Made by a program: the position numbers and the translations under genes. Below the pieces are notes generated by a model. It did no database searches. It was not told where the DNA came from and worked only from the letters and a program-made list of their open reading frames with translations. Of a stretch of DNA of 64,000 bases, positions 15,673 to 24,179 are shown piece by piece. This DNA is from SG-bin7 sp964498095 (GTDB lineage Bacteria; Bdellovibrionota; Bdellovibrionia; Bdellovibrionales; SG-bin7): contig CAZCFY010000007.1 in NCBI GenBank assembly GCA_964498095.1, forward strand, positions 62,001 to 126,000, read 5' to 3'. The first letter of the stretch is position 1. Every line of letters starts with the position of its first letter.

Positions 15673-16158
15673 ATGCTAACTCGCTACCCAATTGCTCTTG
15701 AAGGTTACGATTACTGGTATCAATCCTACCCTTTTCAAGATTTTGATGAATATGCCAAACAATTTTTGCCCCTCGAGTCCAATTTAAATGAATGGCTAAA
15801 AAATACGAGGAGGGCCTTATTTTTTTCGACAAATCAGCTCGCCAAAACTTTGAAGATTTCTCGCCAGGCCTATGCAAAATTTGAAGTCTCGGAAAAGCGC
15901 GGCTCAATTAGCCTAAAAAGCCTCAGGCGACTTGCCGAAGCAATGGATTGTGAATTGGTTTACGCCATTCGCCCAAAAAGTCAGAAAAGGTACTCTCAAG
16001 TAGTATGGGATCAGCTAGTTTCTGAATGCAAAGATCATAGTTGGGTGAAGTCACGGCCGGTGGTGGCCAAGGAGCGGGCCCTGGCAGCAGTCTCTCGGAT
16101 CAAAATGGCGGAGTCAGCGTTTCGGAAAAAAAGAAAGTGGACCGAAAGGCGAAACTAA
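15673..16158 (+). CDS. HTH regulator resembling mobile mystery protein A
   Basis: The 161-residue protein has a central XRE-type helix-turn-helix (LAKTLKISRQAYAKFEVSE) followed by RGSISLKSLRRLAEAMDCELVYAIRPK. That layout is typical of the mobile mystery protein A family, normally encoded next to a Fic-domain partner (mobile mystery protein B). No Fic gene follows here: the next gene is a convergent membrane protein whose stop overlaps this one by four bases. An AAGGAG site precedes the ATG. The N-terminal ~40 residues are aromatic-rich and unassigned. Confidence 0.7.
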   Translation: MLTRYPIALEGYDYWYQSYPFQDFDEYAKQFLPLESNLNEWLKNTRRALFFSTNQLAKTLKISRQAYAKFEVSEKRGSISLKSLRRLAEAMDCELVYAIRPKSQKRYSQVVWDQLVSECKDHSWVKSRPVVAKERALAAVSRIKMAESAFRKKRKWTERRN

Positions 16159-17144
16159 AAAAGTGTGGCGCACTGAAATTTGCCGCCCCAAAGTTTTTCG
16201 GCGCCAAAGTGATAAACGTTAAGCGCTAAGGCACCACTCCAAAGCATGATGGAGCCCCAGATAGAACCGCTCTTTGCGGCCATCATAGTAACGTTATCTA
16301 TAAATGCCGCGCCCATAGAAGCAATGTTAGCCGTTAGCTTTATTTTTTGGGCGTCTTTGGGGTTTTTAGCGATCATAGCGTCACGCTTTTTGGCGATAAT
16401 GAGATCGTATGTCGTAGTTAAAGTATATGCGATGCTTGTCAGAATAAAGGTAACCATCGCGCCCGCATCTCCGCTACTACCAACACTGGCTAAACCCATA
16501 AAAGTAACTTCGAGCATATACATTTTAACAAGTTGCTCAAAGCCGCTGGCGTTCTTTAGGCCCGCGGGCTTGACTCCTGTTTCTAAATACTCTTTCGCTA
16601 ACTGACGCGATTTTTGAAACTGCGCGGGAGTGAAGCTTGAGTAATTAAAGAACGTGACAAAGTCATTATAGTAAAAGCGGTAAGCCAAAGAGAGGGCCAT
16701 CGTAAGTGGGACCGCCAACATGTTTTTTAGCGAAATTTCACTGCCAGCAATGACCTGACCGACTACAATAGAAGCTCCCGTTAAAATCACACTTAGTGTC
16801 GTAACGTACACTTTCTCGTAAGTCGTAAAATGCTTAATTAAGCCGGCTTTAGTAAAGAAACCAATGGTTTCGTTATTCTTTTTTAAAGGTGTTAATTCGC
16901 TTTTTTCGACATTAACTTTTTTAAGAGCGTCGGCCGTTACGTAAACGATGCCTTGGGGGTTTAAGTTTTGATCTCCCGGGTCAGCCAATCTTGTTTCAAC
17001 ACGTACAGTTTCAGTGCCTTCCGGCGTTGCATATTTGAAGTCAACGGTTGGTAAGTCGTTGCCTTGCGATATAGCCCCCGCAAGTAAAAATGACATGGCG
17101 ACAGCGTATTTTGTCAGTACTCGAATGTTCAAAATCAACAGCAT
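16155..17144 (-). CDS. Inner-membrane protein with signal peptide, unknown family
   Basis: The 329-residue product has an N-terminal hydrophobic signal, a ~90-residue soluble periplasmic part (containing FKYATPEGTETVRVETRL and QGIVYVTADALKKV), then several hydrophobic segments (VYVTTLSVILTGASIVVG, AVPLTMALSLAYRFYY, AMVTFILTSIAYTLTTTYDLI, IMLWSGALALNVYHF). I do not recognise the family. It is a single minus-strand gene, convergent with the HTH gene and divergent from the HD hydrolase. Confidence 0.7.
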   Translation of the reverse strand: MLLILNIRVLTKYAVAMSFLLAGAISQGNDLPTVDFKYATPEGTETVRVETRLADPGDQNLNPQGIVYVTADALKKVNVEKSELTPLKKNNETIGFFTKAGLIKHFTTYEKVYVTTLSVILTGASIVVGQVIAGSEISLKNMLAVPLTMALSLAYRFYYNDFVTFFNYSSFTPAQFQKSRQLAKEYLETGVKPAGLKNASGFEQLVKMYMLEVTFMGLASVGSSGDAGAMVTFILTSIAYTLTTTYDLIIAKKRDAMIAKNPKDAQKIKLTANIASMGAAFIDNVTMMAAKSGSIWGSIMLWSGALALNVYHFGAEKLWGGKFQCATLF

Positions 17145-17255
17145 CGTAATCTCCCCTGAGTTATCCCAAACTCTGTTGCGTGACCCGAACTGAGCAATGT
17201 TAATGCCAAAATTACTTGAAAATGAATTTGACCAGTTTTAGGTCCCTAGTGTTCT

Positions 17256-17930
17256 ATGAGGTCCATGGAAGAGCGTATAGAAAATTTGTTAAATTTTATC
17301 CACGATCAGAGTCTTAACGGAAAAGATCCGTCTCATGACTTTCTACATATCTCCCGCGTTTACAAATGGGCGTTGCGAATCGGGCAAAAAGAGGGGGCCG
17401 ATTTAAGAATCCTTCTTCCCGCAGCTCTCCTTCACGATTTGGTAAACTTAAGCAAAGACCATCCTCACAGAGCCAAGGCCAGCGCGATGTCAGCAGCGGC
17501 CGCCGAAAGAGTGTTAAGTGAACACGGCTATAATAAGTCTGAATGTCTAAAAATATCCGACACCATCATTGAACACAGTTTTTCTTTGGGAAAAAAGCCT
17601 TCCTCGCTTGAATCTGCGGTTCTACAGGACGCTGACCGCTTAGACGCCTTAGGTGCGATCGGAATCATGCGAATGGTAACCTGTGGGAGCCTCATGAGCA
17701 GGGTTTATTACCATGGCGAAGATCCTTTTGCTAAAGACCGTCCCATCGATGACGGCAATTATACTATTGATCACATGTACAAAAAGCTCTTTAAGCTCCC
17801 ACAGTTGATGAATACCGAAATTGCCTTTCGCGAAGCTCAAGACCGCGTAAAGTTTATGGAGTCTTTCAATAAGCAATTAGCTCACGAAATTACGACTTTA
17901 CCTTGTGATGGTGATGTCCTCTGGGCATAA
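17256..17930 (+). CDS. HD-domain phosphohydrolase
   Basis: A 224-residue HD-superfamily metal-dependent hydrolase. Metal ligands appear in order: HDFLHISRV, LLPAALLHDLVNL (the HD pair), IIEHSFSLG and LQDADRLDALGAIG. The layout matches the YedJ-like group of small HD hydrolases, whose substrates include nucleotides and related phosphates. ATG at 17256 or the in-frame ATG at 17265 could be the start; no strong ribosome-binding site separates them. Its end overlaps the convergent sensor kinase by 49 bases. Confidence 0.85.
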   Translation: MRSMEERIENLLNFIHDQSLNGKDPSHDFLHISRVYKWALRIGQKEGADLRILLPAALLHDLVNLSKDHPHRAKASAMSAAAAERVLSEHGYNKSECLKISDTIIEHSFSLGKKPSSLESAVLQDADRLDALGAIGIMRMVTCGSLMSRVYYHGEDPFAKDRPIDDGNYTIDHMYKKLFKLPQLMNTEIAFREAQDRVKFMESFNKQLAHEITTLPCDGDVLWA

Positions 17931-19321
17931 GAGTCCTGTGGCAAGTGAACTCTAAACTCGGTCATTTCGTCGATTCTCGAGTACGTTATTTTGCCGCGAT
18001 GATTGTCTACGAGTTGTTTTGAAATGCTTAATCCCAAACCCGTGCCTTCTCCAAAAGGTTTGGTTGTAAAAAACGGTTCCATAATGTGTTTAATATTTTC
18101 GGCCGAAACTCCGCTACCGTTGTCACGCACAAAAAATTCTATGTCAGTGGGTGTCGCTTCGGCGCCTAAAATTATGCGCCGTTCGTGATTTTTAGAAACT
18201 GCGTCTATGGCGTTATTCACCAAATTCATAAGCACTTGGGAAATCTGCGTTGGCCGGAATGTCGCTACTAATCCATCAACGCGATTGACCTTTTCAAACT
18301 TTATATTTTGACTGGCAAAGCGCGGTTCAAATACTTCGACTATGTCAGATAGAAATCTTTCCGTATCCACCCTTGTTAAACTTTCCGTAGTCCCATCGCG
18401 GGATAGAGAGCGCAAGCCATTAGCAATCTTGGTCAAGCGTTTAGTGGTTTTTAGTAAACTGTCTCCTAGCTCAAGAAGCGGTCGACTATCACTCTCTTCG
18501 GCAATATCGACAACCTGTTGCGATCGTAAGGCTATAATTTGCAGAGGATTATTTACTTCGTGTGCAAGATTTGCCGCCAACTCCCCTACCGCCGCAAGCT
18601 TGGCATTCATCAAACGCAGCTTCCGCTCTTCTTCAAATTCTTTAGTACGGGCTTCGACTCTCTTATCAAGCTCTTCATTTGTAGTCTCAAGTTTTTCCTT
18701 CCAATCCGCAAAAACCGATAGGAACCATAACCAGATACCAATAAGAGCGATCATTACAATTGTGACTACGGCCGTTCGTACTGATTTTTTTGTTTCGCTA
18801 CTGTCCACCCGGTCGGCAATTTCCTTATCGATAAAGTTTGCCAGACCGCGGGCACCGACGGAGTACTCTGTCTTTAAATCGCGATAGACTTCACTATCTA
18901 GCAGTTTATACGCCTGTGCCCGCTTCCCCTCCCGGGCTAAAAGAACGCCGCTTTCTTCTAGGGCAACAAGTTTATTATTGGAGTTTGTCAAAACCGTTGC
19001 GGCATCGCGGATAAATTTATTCTCATGACGGCGCAAATTATTAAGAAGTTCTTCCAGGCGTACGGCGTCTTCCCGGTATTTTTGGTAGTTATGTTCCTCT
19101 TTGGTAAGAATAAATCTTATCGCCCTGTCGGTGAGGCGTTCGTCCAAATGTAAGACTTCACTTTTAACATCACCCAGTCCGGTTAAAAACTGGAGGGTCG
19201 CGTGACTAGCAATCTCTACGGCATTAAAAGCGATGTTGAGACCAAGCAAGACAACCAAGGTCGTAAAAAGTACGATAGTAAACGCGGCTTTAGGATATCT
19301 TATTGCGGAATCCCCGTTCAT
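17882..19321 (-). CDS. Membrane sensor histidine kinase with periplasmic helical sensor
   Basis: Two membrane helices (about residues 14-36 and 188-208) flank a ~150-residue periplasmic helical domain of four-helix-bundle type. A coiled coil follows (LETTNEELDKRVEARTKEFE), then HisKA with the histidine in LAANLAHEVNNPLQ and an HATPase domain (NNAIDAV, DNGSGVS, GEGTGLGLSI). ATG at 19321 is preferred because it overlaps the TGA of the upstream nuclease gene (ATGA), giving 479 residues; an ATG nine codons upstream is possible. No response regulator is adjacent. Confidence 0.88.
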   Translation of the reverse strand: MNGDSAIRYPKAAFTIVLFTTLVVLLGLNIAFNAVEIASHATLQFLTGLGDVKSEVLHLDERLTDRAIRFILTKEEHNYQKYREDAVRLEELLNNLRRHENKFIRDAATVLTNSNNKLVALEESGVLLAREGKRAQAYKLLDSEVYRDLKTEYSVGARGLANFIDKEIADRVDSSETKKSVRTAVVTIVMIALIGIWLWFLSVFADWKEKLETTNEELDKRVEARTKEFEEERKLRLMNAKLAAVGELAANLAHEVNNPLQIIALRSQQVVDIAEESDSRPLLELGDSLLKTTKRLTKIANGLRSLSRDGTTESLTRVDTERFLSDIVEVFEPRFASQNIKFEKVNRVDGLVATFRPTQISQVLMNLVNNAIDAVSKNHERRIILGAEATPTDIEFFVRDNGSGVSAENIKHIMEPFFTTKPFGEGTGLGLSISKQLVDNHRGKITYSRIDEMTEFRVHLPQDSYAQRTSPSQGKVVIS

Positions 19322-20799
19322 GCGGTGTTTATAGCACCATATAACCATCTTACAAGTTCAACCATAAGCCACGTATCTTTATGGCAATACTTCAACAAAT
19401 CCTCTATGACAGGTCCGGCATTTTTACCTAGCTTTTTAGTAATTAGATTGCGGAGCGTGACCTGGGCAATTTCCCCATCCCCAATGGGCATTCCCGCGTA
19501 GCTCGCCTCACTGCCGAGTAACGCCGGAGCCACGGTCTTAATACTAAAAGTTCCATTGAATTTAGGATCATAAACATGGCTCTGAAAAATCGGCAAAGGA
19601 TCCACTAAACGCGAAACAATTTCCTCGACAGATTTTTTGTGCTCGGGAAATCTTTCTCCGAGGGCCGTCAAACAGCCGGCTTCGAATTTTTTATTGTAAG
19701 AAACGATGCTCCCGTCTTTTCCAATCTGCTTTTGCAGAGAAAGCAATAGATTTGCGCCGGGATCGGAATCTTCGGAATGCAGGAATTCAAAATGTTCAAC
19801 CTCGCCGTTGGATTTTTCTGGCCAAATGTGGAGGCTATATTGAAATGGGATCTGCTGGTAGGGCCGCGTTCCGGGATAACGAGGAATTGCGAACATCGCG
19901 GTTTCAAAATCCAAAAAATAGAGCGGAAACTGCCACGACTTAAGTTCGTTTTTAATGCCTTGAGCGTCAACAAACCTAACGTTTTTCTGCGTGCATTCAA
20001 TCATTCGCCGGGTATTTCCAGAAAATTCCTCCGCATTCACATCAGTAATATTAACAATACCCTTATTGTATAGTTCCCACTTTTTATTGCCGACTTTGTA
20101 GATGTTGAAAACACTCGGCTCAGGAATTTTTTTCCAGCAATGTTGATAGAACGTACACTCATAGGGAGCCTCGCACTGCGGGCCGATGTCGATCTGCGGT
20201 TCGGCTTTGTCTTTGGCTAGCTTCCAAAGTCCATTGAGCCTCTCCTTCATTGCCAAAGCCAACTCTTGAACTTGCGATGTGACATCTCTTAAAATAAAAA
20301 GCTTCTCTAAATTGGGATGTACACACTCTCTGTTTAAATGCATTACGAATAATTTATTTACCGACAGCCCCGCTTTTTCGGAAATTAAATACTGAATGGT
20401 AATATCGTCCAAATGATCGCTTTTTAAATCCGTCGATTTTTTGACCTCTATAATATCCCACTTATCGTTAACTTTGCGCAAAACATCCGTGCGCGCGAAC
20501 AAATTTCCAGTGGATACGGCGGCTTCAAAAATAAGCTCTTCACCGCGATCAATGGCGGCCTTTGTTTCTCGCACATAACCCGCAAAATCCCAGGGTTTTA
20601 GCTCGATCAAATAGCCTTGGCCAAAATGATCGCGGGCTCGCTCACCAACTTCATGGCCCTCATCAAATTGCATTTGCAAAGCGGGTCCTGGCTTTGGTTC
20701 CAAATGTTTTTGGTAAAGCGTGTAATAAAGGCTTTTTGCGCATTGCAAGCCGCGCTTAAGTTTACTTTTGCTTAAGGTTATTGAATCCTGGACAGCCAT
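19318..20799 (-). CDS. DUF2779 protein: Cas4/RecB-like nuclease plus DEDD-type exonuclease domain
   Basis: The 493-residue protein shows two nuclease modules. The N-terminal half has a PD-(D/E)XK core (Asp 105 in RTDVLRK, Glu 118/Lys 120 in IIEVKKS, then a DDITIQY helix). It also has four cysteines in Cas4/AddB-like positions (Cys 20, 209, 215, 221) that could bind an iron-sulfur cluster. The C-terminal half (from about 293) begins YFLDFETAMF and continues through IVSYNKKFEAGCL to CHKDTWLMVELV, as in DEDD/RNase H-like exonucleases. It overlaps the kinase gene by 4 bases. A DNA-repair or processing role is likely. Confidence 0.8.
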   Translation of the reverse strand: MAVQDSITLSKSKLKRGLQCAKSLYYTLYQKHLEPKPGPALQMQFDEGHEVGERARDHFGQGYLIELKPWDFAGYVRETKAAIDRGEELIFEAAVSTGNLFARTDVLRKVNDKWDIIEVKKSTDLKSDHLDDITIQYLISEKAGLSVNKLFVMHLNRECVHPNLEKLFILRDVTSQVQELALAMKERLNGLWKLAKDKAEPQIDIGPQCEAPYECTFYQHCWKKIPEPSVFNIYKVGNKKWELYNKGIVNITDVNAEEFSGNTRRMIECTQKNVRFVDAQGIKNELKSWQFPLYFLDFETAMFAIPRYPGTRPYQQIPFQYSLHIWPEKSNGEVEHFEFLHSEDSDPGANLLLSLQKQIGKDGSIVSYNKKFEAGCLTALGERFPEHKKSVEEIVSRLVDPLPIFQSHVYDPKFNGTFSIKTVAPALLGSEASYAGMPIGDGEIAQVTLRNLITKKLGKNAGPVIEDLLKYCHKDTWLMVELVRWLYGAINTA

Positions 20800-20823
20800 T
20801 TTTGTATCTTATAAAGGTTATCT

Positions 20824-21510
20824 ATGACGAAGAACAATGCTTTTCTAAATTTTATTGCTGTTTTCGCTGCGACTGCCCTCATTGGCGCTTGCGCCGGTAC
20901 GCAAACCCAAGACACGCCGCTCCCGAAAGCCGAGACGGCACCCCAATCCCCAACTTCTTCGCAGGAATATGCCGAGGGAGCTGTTAAGAAACTTAGACCT
21001 CACCTGGGGTTTTTAGATGAAAAGCAACGCGAGGAAACTCTTGCTTCGTACCGCACAATTTATTTTAATTTTTTGGAGCGCCATCCAGAGCAACCCCGCG
21101 CAGAAAAAATTCAAACTCTTATGGAAATGGTAGAAGAAACCATCCAAACATTAGGTGCAAAAGAAGTTAAAGATAAAAAATGTGTTATTGAGCGGGACTT
21201 TATCTCGGCGGAAATCATGCCTCTTCTGGGGGAAATTGAGGGGCTTTATAAGCGGCAGCTCAGCCGGGCGCAAATTCCCAGTTCAGAAATAAGCGCACTT
21301 CAGGAAAAAGTAAAAACCCTTGATAATCTGGATAAGCGAATTGCGCAACTTTGCCGTCCTTTCAAGGATACTTTGCGACTATTAAATAATGAGGCCCGCC
21401 TGGACGCGGGATATGTGCTCAACGGCGGGACAGCTCCCGGTAAGGCCGTCCCCGATCAAGACTCCGAAGTCGATGAACTGCTAAATGATGGCAACTCATC
21501 AGATAAATAA
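20824..21510 (+). CDS. Lipoprotein, helical, unknown function
   Basis: The 228-residue protein has a lipobox (ALIGAC, Cys about 23), a proline/threonine-rich linker, then a mostly helical domain with heptad-like stretches (AEKIQTLMEMVEETIQTLGAKEV, EISALQEKVKTLDNLDKRIAQL). Two cysteines (KKCVIE and QLCRPF) could form a disulfide. No named family is recognised. It is divergent from the nuclease gene with only 24 bp between the start codons, so the promoters must overlap. Confidence 0.72.
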   Translation: MTKNNAFLNFIAVFAATALIGACAGTQTQDTPLPKAETAPQSPTSSQEYAEGAVKKLRPHLGFLDEKQREETLASYRTIYFNFLERHPEQPRAEKIQTLMEMVEETIQTLGAKEVKDKKCVIERDFISAEIMPLLGEIEGLYKRQLSRAQIPSSEISALQEKVKTLDNLDKRIAQLCRPFKDTLRLLNNEARLDAGYVLNGGTAPGKAVPDQDSEVDELLNDGNSSDK

Positions 21511-21551
21511 AATAATTGCGCCCTAACTATTCGTTAGCCCTGCTGAGTTAT

Positions 21552-21568
21552 TCAGAAGGTCCGGACTT
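21552..21568 (+). promoter_or_regulatory. 17-bp motif shared with the msrB upstream region
   Basis: TCAGAAGGTCCGGACTT here matches TCAGAAGGTCCAGACTT at 38074-38090 with one mismatch. Both lie 40-65 bases before a start codon of an exported protein. The centre (GTCCGGAC) is palindromic. It could be an operator or part of a promoter family; no regulator is assigned. Confidence 0.35.
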
Positions 21569-21608
21569 GTTTGACTGGTAAATATTCTTCCTGCTACATT
21601 AGGGACTA

Positions 21609-21899
21609 ATGAAAATAACGGTATTGTTAATTTTTCTATTTAATTTTCTGATTTCCTACAGCGCTAAAGCCGAAGCTAATGTGGCACACGCGTGTACGGA
21701 AGCCGTTATTCAGTTAGAGGAAAATTTCGATACTTCCGGTATGGGGACTCTCTGTCCTCTAGAAACCGATGAAGAAGATGTCGTCGTGGAATCAAGTGAA
21801 CATTTTCCAATTTTATTTCTGAGCTTAAAATTCCAGGAACCCAGTGTTCCCGAAAATTATTTCGTCAGCCAGCAACCAAGACCGCCAAATTTTATCTAG
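21609..21899 (+). CDS. Small exported acidic hypothetical protein
   Basis: A 96-residue product with a Sec signal peptide (MKITVLLIFLFNFLISYSAKA). The mature part is acidic (TDEEDVVVESSEHF) and has two cysteines (HACTEAV, TLCPLE) about 19 residues apart. No clear ribosome-binding site is seen. The family is unknown. It is preceded by the shared 17-bp motif and followed after 64 bases by the carbonic anhydrase gene. Confidence 0.6.
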   Translation: MKITVLLIFLFNFLISYSAKAEANVAHACTEAVIQLEENFDTSGMGTLCPLETDEEDVVVESSEHFPILFLSLKFQEPSVPENYFVSQQPRPPNFI

Positions 21900-21963
21900 C
21901 AATTTTCTGACATCCTATCGCCATTAATTATATTGAATTTCAAATTGAAGTTGAGGAATTGCT

Positions 21964-22668
21964 ATGCGTTTTCAACCGGATTGGAAAGAATCTTTATCTA
22001 AATTAATTGAAGGAAACATGCGTTTTCGCCTTGGACTGCGTTCCGTTGAGTCCTTTGCCAGCGCTTTAAAACTAAAGGAGTTCGCAGAAAAGGGCCAAAG
22101 CCCGAGCGCCATAATTTTAACCTGCTCTGACTCCCGCGTACCCACGGAAATTTTATTCGACAAAGGGGTCGGTGACTTGTTTGTCATTCGCGTGGCTGGA
22201 AACGTAATCTCACGAACCACGATTGCCAGCATAGAATATGCCGCCCTCGTGCTAAACACTCCCTTATGTATTGTCATGGGCCACACGCAATGCGGTGCCA
22301 TTCAGGCGGCACTAAATTTGACCCATCAGCGAAACGGAGGAAATTCCACGACGAAAAATATTAGTGCGTTACTGGAAAAAATCGTACCCAGCGTAAAAGA
22401 AGCCGTTCTCCATTCAAAAGCTCCCGATGACGAAACCCTTTTACGCCATTGTGTAATTGTTAACGTTAAACGGCAAGTTACCGCTATTAAAGAGATGAGC
22501 GTGGCCCTGCGGTCGCGCACCGATGAAGGAAGTTTTCGGGTAGTCGGCGCGCTCTATAATTTGCATGACGGCGAAGTTAGTTTTGACTTGGAAGACATTC
22601 CAAACTTAAGGATTGAAAATCCAGTTCCGGTTCCAATCTTAAAAGAAATGTCTTTTCTGACTAAATAA
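21964..22668 (+). CDS. Beta-class carbonic anhydrase
   Basis: This 234-residue enzyme interconverts CO2 and bicarbonate. Zinc-site motifs are clear: Cys 54, Asp 56 and Arg 58 in LTCSDSRVP, and His 107/Cys 110 in MGHTQCGAI. VIRVAGNVI is also typical. No signal peptide is present, so it is cytoplasmic. A GAGGAATTGCT leader precedes the ATG. The SulP transporter gene follows after 12 bases, suggesting bicarbonate uptake and hydration are coupled. Confidence 0.94.
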   Translation: MRFQPDWKESLSKLIEGNMRFRLGLRSVESFASALKLKEFAEKGQSPSAIILTCSDSRVPTEILFDKGVGDLFVIRVAGNVISRTTIASIEYAALVLNTPLCIVMGHTQCGAIQAALNLTHQRNGGNSTTKNISALLEKIVPSVKEAVLHSKAPDDETLLRHCVIVNVKRQVTAIKEMSVALRSRTDEGSFRVVGALYNLHDGEVSFDLEDIPNLRIENPVPVPILKEMSFLTK

Positions 22669-22680
22669 CTAGGAGCTGGT

Positions 22681-24060
22681 ATGAAGTTTTTTAGAGAAGA
22701 CATTGTCGCAAGCGTAATAGTTTTCATTGTAGCGTTGCCGCTAAGTCTCGGTGTAGCGTTAGCTTCGGGAGGATCGCCGGAAGCGGGATTAATTACCGCG
22801 ATCATTGGTGGAATCGTTTGTGGATTTTTATCGGGAGCTCCACTTGTCGTCGCCGGCCCTGCGGCTGGCTTAAGTGCCTTCGTTTTCCAACTGCTACAAC
22901 AAAATGGTCTGGCGGCCCTCGCGGCAATTACGCTGATAGCGGGGCTTTTCCAGCTTTCGATGGGCCTATTTAAACTGGGCCGGCTTTTTACTTACGTTCC
23001 AAAATCTATTTTAGAGGGAATGTTAAGTGTCATTGGCTTCATCATCGCAACTTACCAGGTACATGTGCTTTTGGGCCAAACAACACCAAGTACTACTCTC
23101 AAGGCTATTGTTACTTTGCCTACGGCTTTTTCTAATGTCTATTGGCCGATTTTATTATGTGGTACTTTGGCAGTTGCGATTCAACTTCTTTGGGCCAAAG
23201 GGCCAAAGTCAATGACGTGGATACCGGGAGCACTCCCCGCCGTTATTATCGCCACGCTCGTAAGTTTATTTTGGGAAATGCCTCGAGTTGAAATTGCCAA
23301 CTCGATAGAGGCGTTTGTGGCTTCCGCCAAGATTATCAACCTCGAAGTTATTTCGGCGAACCTTAATGGAATTATCCCCGCCGCTTTAGGATTAGCTCTT
23401 GTGGCCAGTGCGGAAACTCTGCTAACGGCGATTGCCGTTGATGGCTTAGCCGCAAACCGTTTTAAAAATCACAAACCCGCAAATTTAAACCGTGAGCTCA
23501 TTGCGCACGGAGTTTCTAACTCTGTTTCGGGGCTCGTTGGTGGATTACCAATGACCGGAGTCATAGTCCGCAGTGCCGTGAATGTAAATTCTGGCGCACG
23601 CACCCGCGTGTCCACGATGCTTCACGGAGTGTGGATTTTACTTTTTGTAATACTGTTACCCGCCGTATTAAAAAGTATTCCGCTAACGGGCCTCGCGGCA
23701 GTTCTCGTAGTCACGGGATTTAAGCTACTAAACTTTAACGAATTTCTTCACGTCTGGAAGAGCTCACGCTGGGATGGGATTCTTTGGGCTCTTACTTTTA
23801 TGAGTATATTGCTGACGGATTTATTAACTGGCTTGATTATTAGTATCTCTGTCTATGCCCTCGGCGAAATGACGCTGAAACTTGTCGCGGCCTGGCGTTT
23901 ACGAAATACGATTAAAGTTCAATTAGCGGCTGTAAAAATTAATAACCTAAAAGAAGAAAAGGTTTATGCTCAAGAGGACATGGGAGATGTTCCACTGCCT
24001 AGTGCCCCTGTAATCGAAATTAGAGGCAAGGAGGACGCAAAAACTCAAGAATTGCTCTAG
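22681..24060 (+). CDS. SulP-family anion transporter without STAS domain (probable bicarbonate transporter)
   Basis: The 459-residue membrane protein has SulP hallmarks: the N-terminal DIVASVIVFIVALPLSLGVA segment, PEAGLITAIIGGIVCGFL, ASAETLLTAIAVDGLA and GLVGGLPMTGVIVRSAVNVNSGARTR (the last two written here as landmarks only). After the last membrane segment only about 60 residues remain, too short for the usual STAS domain. Co-transcription with a carbonic anhydrase points to bicarbonate rather than sulfate. An AGGAG site precedes the ATG. Confidence 0.88.
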   Translation: MKFFREDIVASVIVFIVALPLSLGVALASGGSPEAGLITAIIGGIVCGFLSGAPLVVAGPAAGLSAFVFQLLQQNGLAALAAITLIAGLFQLSMGLFKLGRLFTYVPKSILEGMLSVIGFIIATYQVHVLLGQTTPSTTLKAIVTLPTAFSNVYWPILLCGTLAVAIQLLWAKGPKSMTWIPGALPAVIIATLVSLFWEMPRVEIANSIEAFVASAKIINLEVISANLNGIIPAALGLALVASAETLLTAIAVDGLAANRFKNHKPANLNRELIAHGVSNSVSGLVGGLPMTGVIVRSAVNVNSGARTRVSTMLHGVWILLFVILLPAVLKSIPLTGLAAVLVVTGFKLLNFNEFLHVWKSSRWDGILWALTFMSILLTDLLTGLIISISVYALGEMTLKLVAAWRLRNTIKVQLAAVKINNLKEEKVYAQEDMGDVPLPSAPVIEIRGKEDAKTQELL

Positions 24061-24153
24061 AAATAGTCAAAAAAACCTTTCAAATCAGAGGATTCGCAGA
24101 TTTCTAATAATCTTCAAATAATCTTCTAGCGAATAGTAAATAATTAACGGCTA

Positions 24154-24178
24154 TTCTCCCTCCTATACGGGGGGAGAA
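24154..24178 (+). promoter_or_regulatory. Hairpin sequestering the ribosome-binding site
   Basis: TTCTCCCTCC at 24154-24163 pairs with GGGGGGAGAA at 24169-24178 (10 bp, one G-U) around a TATAC loop. The 3' arm is itself the Shine-Dalgarno sequence of the gene starting at 24180, two bases later. Translation would be blocked unless the stem is opened. A thermosensor or protein-binding switch is inference. Confidence 0.6.
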
Positions 24179-24179
24179 C

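Noticed and set aside
19318..19348. Longer start (ATG 19348) for the sensor kinase
   Set aside because: It would add nine residues inside the nuclease gene; the ATGA overlap at 19321 is the more usual coupled start.
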